A DNA stretch of 64,000 bases from Pyrocephalus nanus (Eukaryota; Chordata; Aves; Passeriformes; Tyrannidae). Location of the stretch: assembly GCA_038380795.1 (NCBI GenBank), contig CM076266.1:47390425-47454424 (forward strand), given 5' to 3'. Both the position numbers and the translations under genes were made by a program. Below, piece after piece: positions 15,501-24,377 of the stretch. How positions within the stretch are numbered: position 1 is the stretch's first letter; each line of letters begins with the position of its first letter. The notes below the pieces were generated by a model, which was not told the origin of the DNA, did no database searches, and saw nothing but the letters and a program-made list of their open reading frames with translations.

Positions 15501-18500
15501 AAAACTATTGAGGACAGTCTTTCCATTGCCAGGGCAGAGGAGAACAGAGTCCTTCAGAAAACCTACCCTCAAGCATTTTGTTTGTTTTCTTTTTTTAAAT
15601 ATCCACATTATAATCAACATTGTGCTTATTTCTTCATGCAATATCAGTGGAAGGAATACTTGTTGGGATAGCATAGAAAGCTCAACAGCAATTACAATTA
15701 CCAATCCAAGGAAGTTAGCCTCACATACATATATTCTTACAGCAGTGAAAGAGTAAACTTCCTGGCTAAAGCTATTCTTGGGAAGGCCAAATTATAAGAT
15801 CTGACAAAAAGAATAATTATACACACTTCCAGAGCTTATGCCCAAAACTAACACAGAATACAAGTATTCAATGCCAAAGTCTCTCAAACTACAGCATGTT
15901 AAGATACACTCTGAAATATCTGTGAAATACTTATCAAGAATGTTGATGGTCTAAACCTTCTTTTAATTTTTCAGCTCTGACTGCAATTTCATTTACATTG
16001 TATGAAATAATAACATGATTATGGCTTGCAATTTAACACTAGATAAAAACTTACCACTTTAATTGAAGAAGATTTATCTTCAAATGGGATATTTCCATGC
16101 TGTCAAAAAAACCCCCAAAACAATAAAAACAAAGTAAGAAAAACTTTCGGAATGAAAACAAAATATTTACATTCCTACGCTAACTTGCTCTCACCCAAGA
16201 GTTTATCTTCAGTGGAAAGGATTTTTCTTGTATAAACTTGTCAATGTACTCATACAAATGTTGATGTTACTTTCTTGATAAAACAAGCTACTCAAATAAA
16301 CAATTCTTCTTCCTGGAAGAAATCTAGCCAATGAAGTCTGAAATGCTTTCTGTTCACTTGTTACAAATGTATCAAATATTTTTCTAAATTTAGCCTGCCA
16401 ACTCAAGAAAGACTTAAGACCTTTTCCCTTTTTTTTTTCTTACACTGCCTTTCCCCAGCCTTCCTTTTCATCTGGCCAACTCTTTCGCACAAAAAAACCC
16501 CACAGTTTTAATTAAAGAATAAAAGAAAATAATCTCAGGCAGAAATAAATTCTGGAACACATTATTAAATTTGCCAAGTGAAACAGTAAGAAATCAGAAA
16601 GGAAAGACTCAGATATGCATACACAATCCTCCTTTAAAATATACTAAATATGAAATTAGTTTCAATCCTCATCCAAAAGAGTAAGTTTACTTCTCTTCCA
16701 CAAACTGAGATCCCAATTTCAATAAGACTTGACAAATGATACTCGACTCAAACCCAATTATAGCACTCTATCATCTCACCATCACTTTTGGGAAGCAACT
16801 GTGACCTAACCAACTGACTAGGAAAACCAGGGTTCTTGGATCAATCAAGCATCTTGTTTTGACGAGTGAAAGCGACTTCATGCTGTGTGCTGGACAAGCT
16901 GCCAGCCTGCAGTTCTAAATTGCAGAATTACTAAATAATTGACAAATCTGATGCACTGTTGAAAGTGAAATGTGTTTTTTCCCTCACATATGTACATATG
17001 TCTATGAAACCATGTGCCTAAGAAGTACAATATAGCAAGAGAAATCAATATTCTGTTCAGCAAAAGATAGAGCTAAATCCTTTCTTACTGTTTCCTCTCA
17101 GCAAGATGCTGTTTACTTTCTTCACTTTAAAAAACTCAGACAGCTCTTCATCAGTGATCAAAAGAAAGGTAAGACCAGAAGCTATTTTTAGTTTCAGCTT
17201 CAAGTTAAACCTAGAAATCTGTCAATGCCCCATGGATTCATATGAACAGATTAGATAAGCAATTTAACTGACATTTTAAATGACAAATTATAAGATGTGA
17301 ACTACTACTATTTAAAAACACACAAAGGAACAATCATTTTCTCATCAAGAAACCAAATATGAAGCCTAAGTTACTGTGGGACAAGTCAGCTTCATTTATT
17401 TATTCCCAGACTGCTGCAAGCTTTCTCTTGAGCTTCACAGTTCCCTTCTCAGATTCACAATCATCTCATCTGTATCTAATCAATTATTTTGGTCTAATCT
17501 TGTTATTCTTCAAAAGATCTTTCTGCGCTTCTCCTTCCTGAGGGCTAGGTCAGCAAACTGTTTCTTGATTTTCTCAAGTTTAGAAAAGAGATATAAGGTA
17601 AATGGGAAAGAAACAAAAAAATCATCAAAATAAACTATCTCACCTTAGTTCCCTCTTCTTTGACTTGGGGATTTATGAGTTTTATAAATGAATAGAACAA
17701 CTGTCGAATTCTAGAATCTCCTATGAACACAATATGTTTGTCTATGAGGCAATTTTTTGCTTCACTGTAAAACAAAACAGCAACATTCACATTAGAGGAA
17801 ATTTATATCTTAGAAAAAAAGTATTTTGAAAATCTACAGAGGAACATAGATAACTCTAAGGTACGATAAACCTTTTCTAAACATGCTGAATCAATAAAAC
17901 ATTTAGTGCAATTTGCGCAGAAATAAAAATTAACTCTCCTGCTGATGTGATTAGGCAAAAAACCAAGCAGGCTTTCCTATTCTGTGGTGCTACAAATACA
18001 GTAGTTTCAAAAGAGTAATGTACAGCATAATTCTAAAAAAAAAAAAAAAAAAAAAAATTTCTCTTACCAGTAGGTGAAAGATAGCAATAAAGCAATTAGT
18101 AATTTTATTTGGGATATTTTTGCTTGCAATTTGACACATAAGGTCAGCATTTTCTCTTTCAGCAATCAGAGAGACGCATGAAGCCATGCAGTCTCATGCG
18201 GCTTTCCATAACTCATGCCAGTACCTCTATCACCCATATTTATTTATATTTTTTATAGAATACAACTATGGTAAACACTGTGGATACACACATAATGTAC
18301 AAGGAAAAGACTTCTTTCTGATATATACTGTATATTTTTGAAAGCCTAGAGAATCAGCTATGAAGTGAACAATAAAAGATACTGCAATTACTACAGCTGC
18401 AGTCAAATAACAATGACTCTTCTTTTCATGCAGATGAAAAGAAGACATGAATTTCCTTACCTATTTTTATACTTATGCATCATACAACTGTGAGGTTGCC

Positions 18501-21500
18501 ATACTTTTTCTCCAAGAAATCTCCCACTGGACAGAAGATACTCACATGTATCGCCACCTTGAAAATGTCATATTAAGATTAGAATTCAGCTGCATGAAAT
18601 GTAAAACATAGCCCCATTGCTATTATAAAAAATAATTTGACAATATTGGAAACACAAGAATTGGAACAATCAGCAGCAGTAAACAAATACAATTTATCAT
18701 AAAAACACCTTGCGCAAGTTTCTGCAAGTTGTCTTCTTGCTTATTATACCACACTGCTCTGTAAATCACAACTCTCTCCACAAAACGTTAGTGATCCTAC
18801 TTTTGTTATCAGAAAGATGTTCTGACTTGGAATGGCACTTCCTTTAAAAGATGCCAATCCACTGTGCTATCTACTATCCAGAGTATACTGGAATACGAAA
18901 TTAAAGAATACATCGTTCAATATAATAGTCTTCTACACAGAATCATCATGCACAGCATCTTGTATAGAACAGGAATCTAATATGAGATTGGCAAGAAAGT
19001 CTATTACATCTCCCTGCTTAAGACTTAGCAGTCATCTTAGAACAGGTGGGTTAACCTGCTGGGTTAATATGCAAAAAGACCCCAAAACATTTACAAAAGA
19101 ATTTGCTGATCATTCTGGACTTCAGGTACCTTTTCCACACATAAAGTTTTACAGTAATTAAGATTAATCACTTTACAGGTGATGGTATTTCAGTCATATT
19201 AAGTTCTTATAAATAAAATTATGTAATCAGTGTCTTTATCTTCCCAGCTCCACATCAGAATCTGCTGTGTTATAGCTGAGCTCAACTGAACATCGTTCAC
19301 TGCAAGAGAAGTTGCCCTCCAACATATTTGTCATACTTGGCATTTCCGAGCACTGACAAACAGGGAAATGGTGGTGAATGAAATGGTAGGGACTTGTGCT
19401 GCTTGTGCAGAAACAATGTACCACTGCCCCTACTTGACACTTTCTGTGAAACCCTGACTGCATTAAACTCAACTTATATTTTGGCTTTCAAGCAACACAA
19501 TTTCCCTAATTCTCAAACATGCACATTTATGTAAACTACCATTTCTAGTAAGTTGCATTAAGCAACATGAGACATTCTCACTGATAATGAGAATAGGTGA
19601 CTCAGAGTTATTACTGCTACAAAGTCCTCCACTTTGCAGATGATGAGAACTAGAAGATATATCAAAGTGATATAAGAGTGAACCATATAAAAGAATATCT
19701 ATAACTTAATCAGATTCCCTCTGAAATCCAATAACTTGCTGAAGAAGATGCACAGTCAGACCAGTGGTCAGTCTAGCCTGGTATTCTGCCTTCAAAAGGG
19801 GCCATGAATAGATGCTCAGAGATGAACAAGAACAGGGCAAGTAAACATTATGATCTCATCTGATATTCTTCCAACTATGTTCAGTCCAGGGACTTCCTGA
19901 ACTGGACATACAGTCCTCAGCTTTTAGCATCTGGAGCATCCTTTTAAAGAGTTTTCCATACCCACAGCTGATGCTTTAAGAATCACCTCCCTTTATTTTA
20001 AATACGGTTTCTACTAGAAAACTTGGCAGTCCCCGGTTCTTCTGTAGGAAAAGGCAGTTTGGACTCATGTCTATCATGATCTGTAGACCACTATCAATCC
20101 TTCCTCAATCAGGTTTTCGAGATTGGAGAAAATCTGTATCTTGAGATCATGACCCAAGCTTGTTTCCTCTGTTCTCCATAATTACCCACAAATGAAATAA
20201 TCCTCCATCTACAGTGTGTTCACTGATGTAACATTCCAAACATCACACATTGTATACATTTTAAACATAGAGACAATATTTCAGGTCAAGAAGTTAGTTA
20301 TACCTTCTTTCCCAGCTCCAGGTATTGAATATCTTATTGTTGCCTTCAGCAATATTAGAAAGCTCCTGAAACTTATTAGGAGAGTTACTGGTGTCTGATA
20401 TCTTCCTTTAAACATAATAGTAGAAGTCACGGGCAGAAGATGAGAGAGGGGAATAAAACCAGACTGAAACAGCAGCCAACAAAGTAAACTGGAGGTTACA
20501 GACCAGATGGTGCCTCCAGAAATGCCCAAGTCTGGCTTAGGAAACGAAATAGCAGCTGAAGAACCATTATCTTCTTAACCATTAATGAGATGTTAAAAGA
20601 AAAAAAAAAAAAGAAAAAAACCAAACAACAACAACAACAACAACAAAATAACAACAAAAAAACCCCAATCTAAAATCTGAGAAAAAGAATTCCAAGAGCC
20701 ATTTTACATACAAAACATTCTTTTTAAACTCTTCCTTTGTGTAAGTTATCCTTCCAACACATTACTTTTTATGTTGGTATAGATACACTATGGAATAGTT
20801 ATACAAAGTGTATAATTTCTCTGAATTTTATTATGTTCATTATTCTAATTTGTCATTCCTCAGAACCGCGGTTATTCCATTGTAACTGTGAAATCTCAAA
20901 GTCTTCATTCAGTGCCAGAACAGACTAAATTTCACAATGCTTTCTCTAAAAGCCACACTCTCTGTTTCAAAGAACTGGAAATTCAATTGTTCTCTATCAT
21001 TCAAAATGAAAAAATGTAGTTTTAAAGAGAATCTACTAGTGCTGCAGGTGTCCCCTAAATATAAGTCTCCCTGACCTTCCACAACCCCAGTCCAGCATTT
21101 TTTCACAAAATAACTTTTATACAGGCAAATTTGACTGGGAATTGCACTGGGCTTCTCCTATCTACAATATGTACTTGCATGACTGAGGCCAAAATTAGCT
21201 GAAACCTTTATATGTAATGACAATCAGACAAAAGAAGAAGTATAAAAGCACGAAAAACACAGCAACCCCTTCCCTGGCACGGCCCAGCTTTCACAGCCTG
21301 GCACCTCTGAGCCTGTTTGCAGGTCCACCTCATCCACCCTCTGCAAATCAGGATAACCTTTTCAGGAGTATTTTTGGTATAAAATCTTGGTATAGAATGT
21401 CTTGTGTAGAAAAATAGTGCTTTCTTCTGATAATTTTAAATATATTGCCTGCTAATTTCATTTTTCATTTGACACTTTTTGGGTTATGACACAATCACAG

Positions 21501-23579
21501 TGAATTTACCTTTCCCCAATAATTCATAAAATTAGAGACCATTAACAAGTTACTAAGTCTCTGTCCAGGCCACCGAATTTTATTCTATTTCATTACTTCT
21601 TGCAGAGAAGCTGTTTTATTCTTCTGTTGTTTGTGTTACTCTTTTGTTCATGCTTTCCAGTTCTATTACACCACTACTAAGAGGGGGTGACCAACACCAC
21701 TGACAATAAGCAAGGTGCCAGTTAGCTTTAGTTGTGTAGTATCACAGCAAAATCTACTTTTTTCATTAGTTGCCAAGAGTATTTTGACATTTGCTGGATT
21801 TCATATGTTTGATATCACTGCAGGGTTGCAAAATGATCTCTCAAGCACCTCTGCTTTTATCTACCCTAAAAACTCTTGCCTGCTATAAATCTTCCACTGT
21901 CCTTTTATAAACTACTCCTTCTGAATGTTACTTGTTCAAAGAAGCCCAAACTGGTAACTCTCTATTTGCTCTGACCATGTCCTCCTACCCTGTAAACAAT
22001 TACAGGAAAACCTCTCACCCTCTAATTGCTTCAAAAAACTAAAAGCCTTAGGCAAAAAAAAACTTACTGAAAGGTTTGTAACAATCCACACAGACCATAT
22101 CAACTTACGTAAAGGCCAGCAGATTCTCACCATTTTGCAATCTGTGATTCACCCTCCTCGTTAACCCTCCCCAAATTTATTGAAATTATGCATATTTTAG
22201 TTTCCCTGTAACCTGCTTGATATGGTAGTCCCTATTTTCTTAGGCCAGTCTTGCAAGCCCTCTTCAAAAATGTATCACATTTGCCACTCTCCTCCTGTCT
22301 AGTTTTGTGACTCTCGTGCCTTAAGAACACTGCACAACAGGCAAATTCAATTACCTCATGCCTGAGTTCATCCAGAATTTAGTAAATGCTTCCGTGTCTT
22401 CCAACTTAACACTAGTCAGTTTATCAGACTTACTGACATGCCAGCCAGAGGGTGAACCTGGGGAATTGTGTCCATAAAGATTCCTACCCCCTTTCCCATT
22501 TCGACAAGGAACTGCCTCAGCCTGGCCTTCCATGGATGCTGGCAGCAGGTGTTAGAACCCGACACCAGTTGTCCTACAACAAGCAGAGCCGCAGTGATCT
22601 CTCTATGGATCAACTTTCTGATTTGCCCACAGAAACATACCACACTTTTTAGCGTGACGAGGAAATATGAAAATATTTCCTTCAGCATTTCCATTTGCAT
22701 TCACGGATCACGCCAAGATTCGCTGCTCCGGGGCCAAAACAACCGCGGAGAAGCGGAGCCGGCGGAGCGCCCGGCGCGCCGCGCACAGCCGGGCACGGCC
22801 ACGGCTGCGGTCGGTCCCCCGAGCTCGGTCACCGCCTGTTCCACGGCCACTGACAACGCGTGAAACCGAACAGCTCCTCGGTTCGCTTCATCCTCCAGCG
22901 CGGCCCGACTCTGTTATGTTCGAGGCGATGGTTCAAGGAGTGAAATTACATACACTAAGTCTCGTACCAATTACGACTTTAACCACTAATTACCAAGGTA
23001 ATTAATCATTCCGTAAGGGAACAAGTGACAGGGAAGAAGCCACCCTCTAGCCCTGCAGCTTCACCTGCCGCAGGCCGGGCCCCGGGAGCTGCGCTGCGCT
23101 CTCGGTGCAAACACTGCATCGCCACGGCCCCTCCAGCCCCGCTCAGGCCCCTCGCCCCGCGGGGCCTCGCCCTGATGGCGGGAGCTGCGGCGACCCCCTG
23201 GTCGGGCCCCGCAGGGCCCCGCAGGCCGGGTCCCCTCTCTCGCCGACCTGTCCCGCCGCGCTGCCCCCGCCGCCCCGGCCCGCCGGGGCAGGGCCGCGCC
23301 TGCCGCCCCCGCCAGCCTCCAGCCCGCCGGGGCTGCCCCGGGCGCGGGGACCTGCCGCCCTCCCCGCACGGCCGCGGTCCTGGGGCTCCGCCTCCCCTGC
23401 CCGGCTGCCGCGGCCCCCCGCGGAGCGCCCGCGGCCGCCCCCTCACCTCGGTAGCGGCGGGAGGCGGCGTGGCAGGCGGTGAGGAGCAGGACGGCGCCCA
23501 GCGCCAACGCCTTGGCGCTCCTCACGTTGAAGTAGTAGTTGATCTCCCGCTTGCCCCCGGTGTAGGCCAGCGCCGCCAT
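436..23579 (-). CDS. CASD1: CASD1, sialic acid O-acetyltransferase (exons 1-15, 3' end missing)
   Basis: CASD1 transfers acetyl groups from acetyl-CoA to CMP-sialic acid in the Golgi, the source of 9-O/7-O-acetylated sialoglycans. Fifteen coding exons were placed by translating the minus strand, all with GT-AG borders: 23447-23579, 18461-18557, 17644-17764, 16055-16099, 13777-13839, 12604-12648, 9995-10118, 8151-8365, 6753-7178, 6247-6336, 5573-5692, 4444-4600, 2817-2896, 1843-1944, 436-576. They join in frame to 1959 nt (653 codons). Residues 22-37 form an N-terminal anchor. A luminal SGNH-type domain follows, with the nucleophile motif GDS at Ser94 and the DGLH motif at Asp270/His273, the same numbers as the human catalytic residues. 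Exons 9-15 encode a multi-pass membrane region. The human protein is about 797 residues, so roughly 145 C-terminal residues lie left of position 1. No frameshift or stop was seen. Confidence 0.97.
1843..1944 (-). CDS. CASD1: CASD1 exon 14
   Basis: A 102-bp, phase-0 exon for residues 573-606, from [18 protein letters not shown] to FRWKLDRY. This matches the conserved EWWFRWRLDRY loop of mammalian CASD1. The donor is GTATGT. Confidence 0.94.
2817..2896 (-). CDS. CASD1: CASD1 exon 13
   Basis: An 80-bp exon for residues 546-572, reading (G)[12 protein letters not shown] and ending FLSYSQ, a membrane helix. The frame is fixed by the split glycine codon shared with exon 12. The donor is GTTTGT. 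Confidence 0.92.
4444..4600 (-). CDS. CASD1: CASD1 exon 12
   Basis: The 157-bp exon encodes residues 494-545 and one base of 546. It holds two hydrophobic segments around [15 protein letters not shown] and [18 protein letters not shown], separated by the conserved MDRPYQFYY loop, and ends QKKAN(G). Confidence 0.96.
5573..5692 (-). CDS. CASD1: CASD1 exon 11
   Basis: A 120-bp, phase-0 exon for residues 454-493, from [17 protein letters not shown] to YRVCQ. It is nearly identical to the mammalian protein, including the aromatic stretch [15 protein letters not shown]. Confidence 0.96.
6247..6336 (-). CDS. CASD1: CASD1 exon 10
   Basis: A 90-bp, phase-0 exon encoding residues 424-453. It starts [18 protein letters not shown] and ends YHISGAST, in the conserved acyltransferase-like membrane part. 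The acceptor is TTAG and the donor GTAAGT. Confidence 0.95.
6753..7178 (-). CDS. CASD1: CASD1 exon 9 (first multi-pass segments)
   Basis: The largest exon here, 426 bp, encodes residues 282-423. A cysteine pair (SCCQP, 302-303) precedes a membrane helix at about 315-333. A basic and acidic loop ([11 protein letters not shown]) and further hydrophobic segments follow, ending [14 protein letters not shown]. It reads through its GTAATG donor for about 10 codons if left unspliced. Confidence 0.97.
8151..8365 (-). CDS. CASD1: CASD1 exon 8, catalytic Asp/His
   Basis: The 215-bp exon encodes residues 210-281. It contains [17 protein letters not shown] and, near its end, [15 protein letters not shown]. 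In the joined numbering the DGLH motif gives Asp270 and His273, which with Ser94 complete the catalytic triad. A sequon (NSS) lies at Asn241. Confidence 0.97.
9995..10118 (-). CDS. CASD1: CASD1 exon 7
   Basis: The 124-bp exon encodes residues 169-209 and one base of 210, starting [13 protein letters not shown] and ending VYWVLQ. Sequons are visible at Asn175 (NGS) and Asn187 (NIT), consistent with a luminal location. The donor is GTAAAG. Confidence 0.95.
10566..10583 (+). repeat. Poly-A tract in CASD1 intron 6
   Basis: A run of 18 A residues in intron sequence with no element body attached. Several shorter A runs occur nearby. Confidence 0.85.
11950..12105 (+). mobile_element. Old CR1 LINE 3' fragment in CASD1 intron 6
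   Basis: The segment follows the order of the CR1 3' end: CCATCCCTGGAAGTTTT, then a diverged middle, then GGAGGCCTCTTCTGGTCC and a TTTTCTGTGAC end. It is strongly diverged, so it is an old copy. The call is made by eye. Confidence 0.5.
12604..12648 (-). CDS. CASD1: CASD1 exon 6
   Basis: A 45-bp, phase-0 exon encoding [15 protein letters not shown] (residues 154-168). This is the conserved beta-strand segment of the SGNH fold that in human reads KPHVIVAGAAT. Acceptor TTAG, donor GTAAGT. Confidence 0.93.
13777..13839 (-). CDS. CASD1: CASD1 exon 5
   Basis: A 63-bp, phase-0 exon encoding residues 133-153 ([12 protein letters not shown] and onward). It has an N-glycosylation sequon at Asn141. 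One cysteine that I recall in the human protein (MKQC) reads MRQR here. The donor is GTTTGT. Confidence 0.93.
16055..16099 (-). CDS. CASD1: CASD1 exon 4
   Basis: A 45-bp, phase-0 exon encoding [15 protein letters not shown] (residues 118-132). It lines up with the human HENIPFEDK segment. It has an ACAG acceptor and a GTAAG donor, and is too short to be noticed as an open frame. Confidence 0.93.
17644..17764 (-). CDS. CASD1: CASD1 exon 3, catalytic serine
   Basis: The 121-bp exon encodes residues 77-117. It contains [14 protein letters not shown], the SGNH block I motif; by the joined numbering the serine is Ser94, identical to the catalytic Ser94 of human CASD1. The exon ends in phase 0 at a GTGAGA donor. 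Confidence 0.97.
18035..18057 (+). repeat. Poly-A tract in CASD1 intron 2
   Basis: A run of 23 A residues. No recognisable SINE or retrogene body precedes it, so I treat it as a simple repeat. Confidence 0.9.
18461..18557 (-). CDS. CASD1: CASD1 exon 2
   Basis: The 97-bp exon encodes residues 45-76 and most of 77, beginning [14 protein letters not shown] and containing the conserved [11 protein letters not shown] segment at the start of the luminal domain. Borders are AG before 18557 and GTAAGG after 18461. Intron 1, to its right, is 4.9 kb. Confidence 0.95.
19741..20150 (-). mobile_element. Ancient CR1-like fragment in CASD1 intron 1
   Basis: It begins CAGTGGTCAGTCTAGCCTGG, followed by ATGCTCAGAGATGAACAAG, AACAGGGCAAG and GGGACTTCCTGA. 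These follow the order of the reverse complement of an old CR1 subfamily 3' region known in birds and turtles. Divergence is high and borders are approximate. Confidence 0.4.
20598..20667 (+). repeat. A-rich/(AAC)n microsatellite in CASD1 intron 1
   Basis: A poly-A stretch passes into about seven AAC units (20627-20645), followed by further A/C-rich sequence. It is a simple repeat of the kind that expands by slippage. Confidence 0.85.
23447..23579 (-). CDS. CASD1: CASD1 exon 1 (start codon, membrane anchor)
   Basis: This exon encodes residues 1-44 plus one base of codon 45. It starts [17 protein letters not shown] and carries a hydrophobic segment (about residues 22-37) that acts as the N-terminal anchor. 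The ATG at 23577-23579 lies in a strong context (AAGATGG). The donor is GTGAGG. It lies in the CpG island. Confidence 0.96.
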
Positions 23580-23584
23580 CTTGG
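23572..23584 (-). promoter_or_regulatory. YY1-type motif overlapping CASD1 start codon
   Basis: The minus strand reads CCAAGATGGCGGC across the start codon, a full match to the known YY1 core AAGATGGCGGC. Such sites at start codons of CpG-island genes commonly mark initiation just upstream. Binding is inferred. Confidence 0.5.
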
Positions 23585-24088
23585 CTCCTCCATGACAACA
23601 GCGTGCGATGGGGCGGGCGGGCGCGGCGGGGCAGCACTGGGTCCCCGCCGGCGGCCAACGCGGACCCCGCCGGCTGCTGCCGTCCCCGCCGGCGCGGCCG
23701 AGAGCAGCCCCACGCCCCGCTGCAGCCGGGGCGGAGCCACCGCCGCCCTCCTGGCGCTGCCGCTTCCCCTCGGCCGCCAGCGGGCGGCCCCAGCGTTCGG
23801 CTTCAGCTTCCCCGCGGCCGCCGCGGGGCTGCCGTGGTCCCAGTGGGTCCCGCCGCTGAGGGGGCGGTGGCAGGGACCTTCTTTGGGCCCATGCCCCGTG
23901 AAGGAGTAGCCGGGCGAGCGGCTGTGCCGCACCCTATGCGTGACGGCTGGCATTGGACACTGAGGGCTTCTTGCTAAATAATGCGATTTTAAGCACTTGT
24001 CACTGTTCTATTGTCAAGGAAGTGGTCATTCCAGGCTGGGAGACGCTCACTCCCTCTGAACGCGGGTAAGGGTGCAAGGAAGCTGATA

Positions 24089-24377
24089 CAATCACAGAAT
24101 CAGTAAGGTTGGAAAAGACCTCTGAGATCGAGTCCAACCTATGACCCAACTCCACCGTGTCAACTAAACCATGGCACTAAGTGCCACATCCAGTCCTTCC
24201 TTAAACACCTTCAGGGATGATGATTCCACCACCTCCCTGGGCAGCTCGTTTCACTATCTAACCATTCTTTCTGTGAAGAAATTCTTCCTAATGTCCAGCG
24301 TAAGCCTCCCATGTTGCAGGTTAAGTCATCTTGTTCCATCACTAGTTGCCTGGGAGAAGAGGCCAACCCCCATGGGT
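24089..24377 (-). mobile_element. CR1 LINE 3' end, antisense, next to CASD1 promoter
   Basis: On the plus strand it reads ATCACAGAATCAGTAAGGTT, then GGAAAAGACCTCTGAGATC, the CCACCTCCCTGGGCAGC block and AAGAAATTCTTCCTAATGTCC. This is the reverse complement of the avian CR1 3' end, so the element runs on the minus strand with its 3' terminus at 24089. It is 5'-truncated, as nearly all CR1 copies are, and sits about 0.5 kb upstream of the CASD1 start codon. Confidence 0.88.

Larger units (their letters stand above)
22730..23930. promoter_or_regulatory. CpG island with CASD1 promoter
   Basis: About 1.2 kb of very GC- and CpG-rich sequence surrounds CASD1 exon 1, in contrast to the AT-rich flanks. 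Two overlapping GC boxes (GGGCGG) lie at 23611-23620, about 35 bp upstream of the ATG. No TATA box is evident, so dispersed initiation typical of a housekeeping gene is expected. The open frames seen on both strands here (up to 294 codons) reflect the lack of AT-rich stop codons, not genes. Confidence 0.85.

Noticed and set aside
18035..18057. Poly-A tail of a processed pseudogene or SINE
   Set aside because: No retrocopied exon, tRNA head or target duplication was found next to it; it is also in a bird, where poly-A-tailed retrocopies are rare.
23025..23909. Plus-strand open frame of 294 codons and several overlapping frames on both strands
   Set aside because: They lie in the CpG island, are dominated by Pro, Arg, Ala and Gly as expected from GC-rich noncoding DNA, and overlap the well supported CASD1 exon 1.
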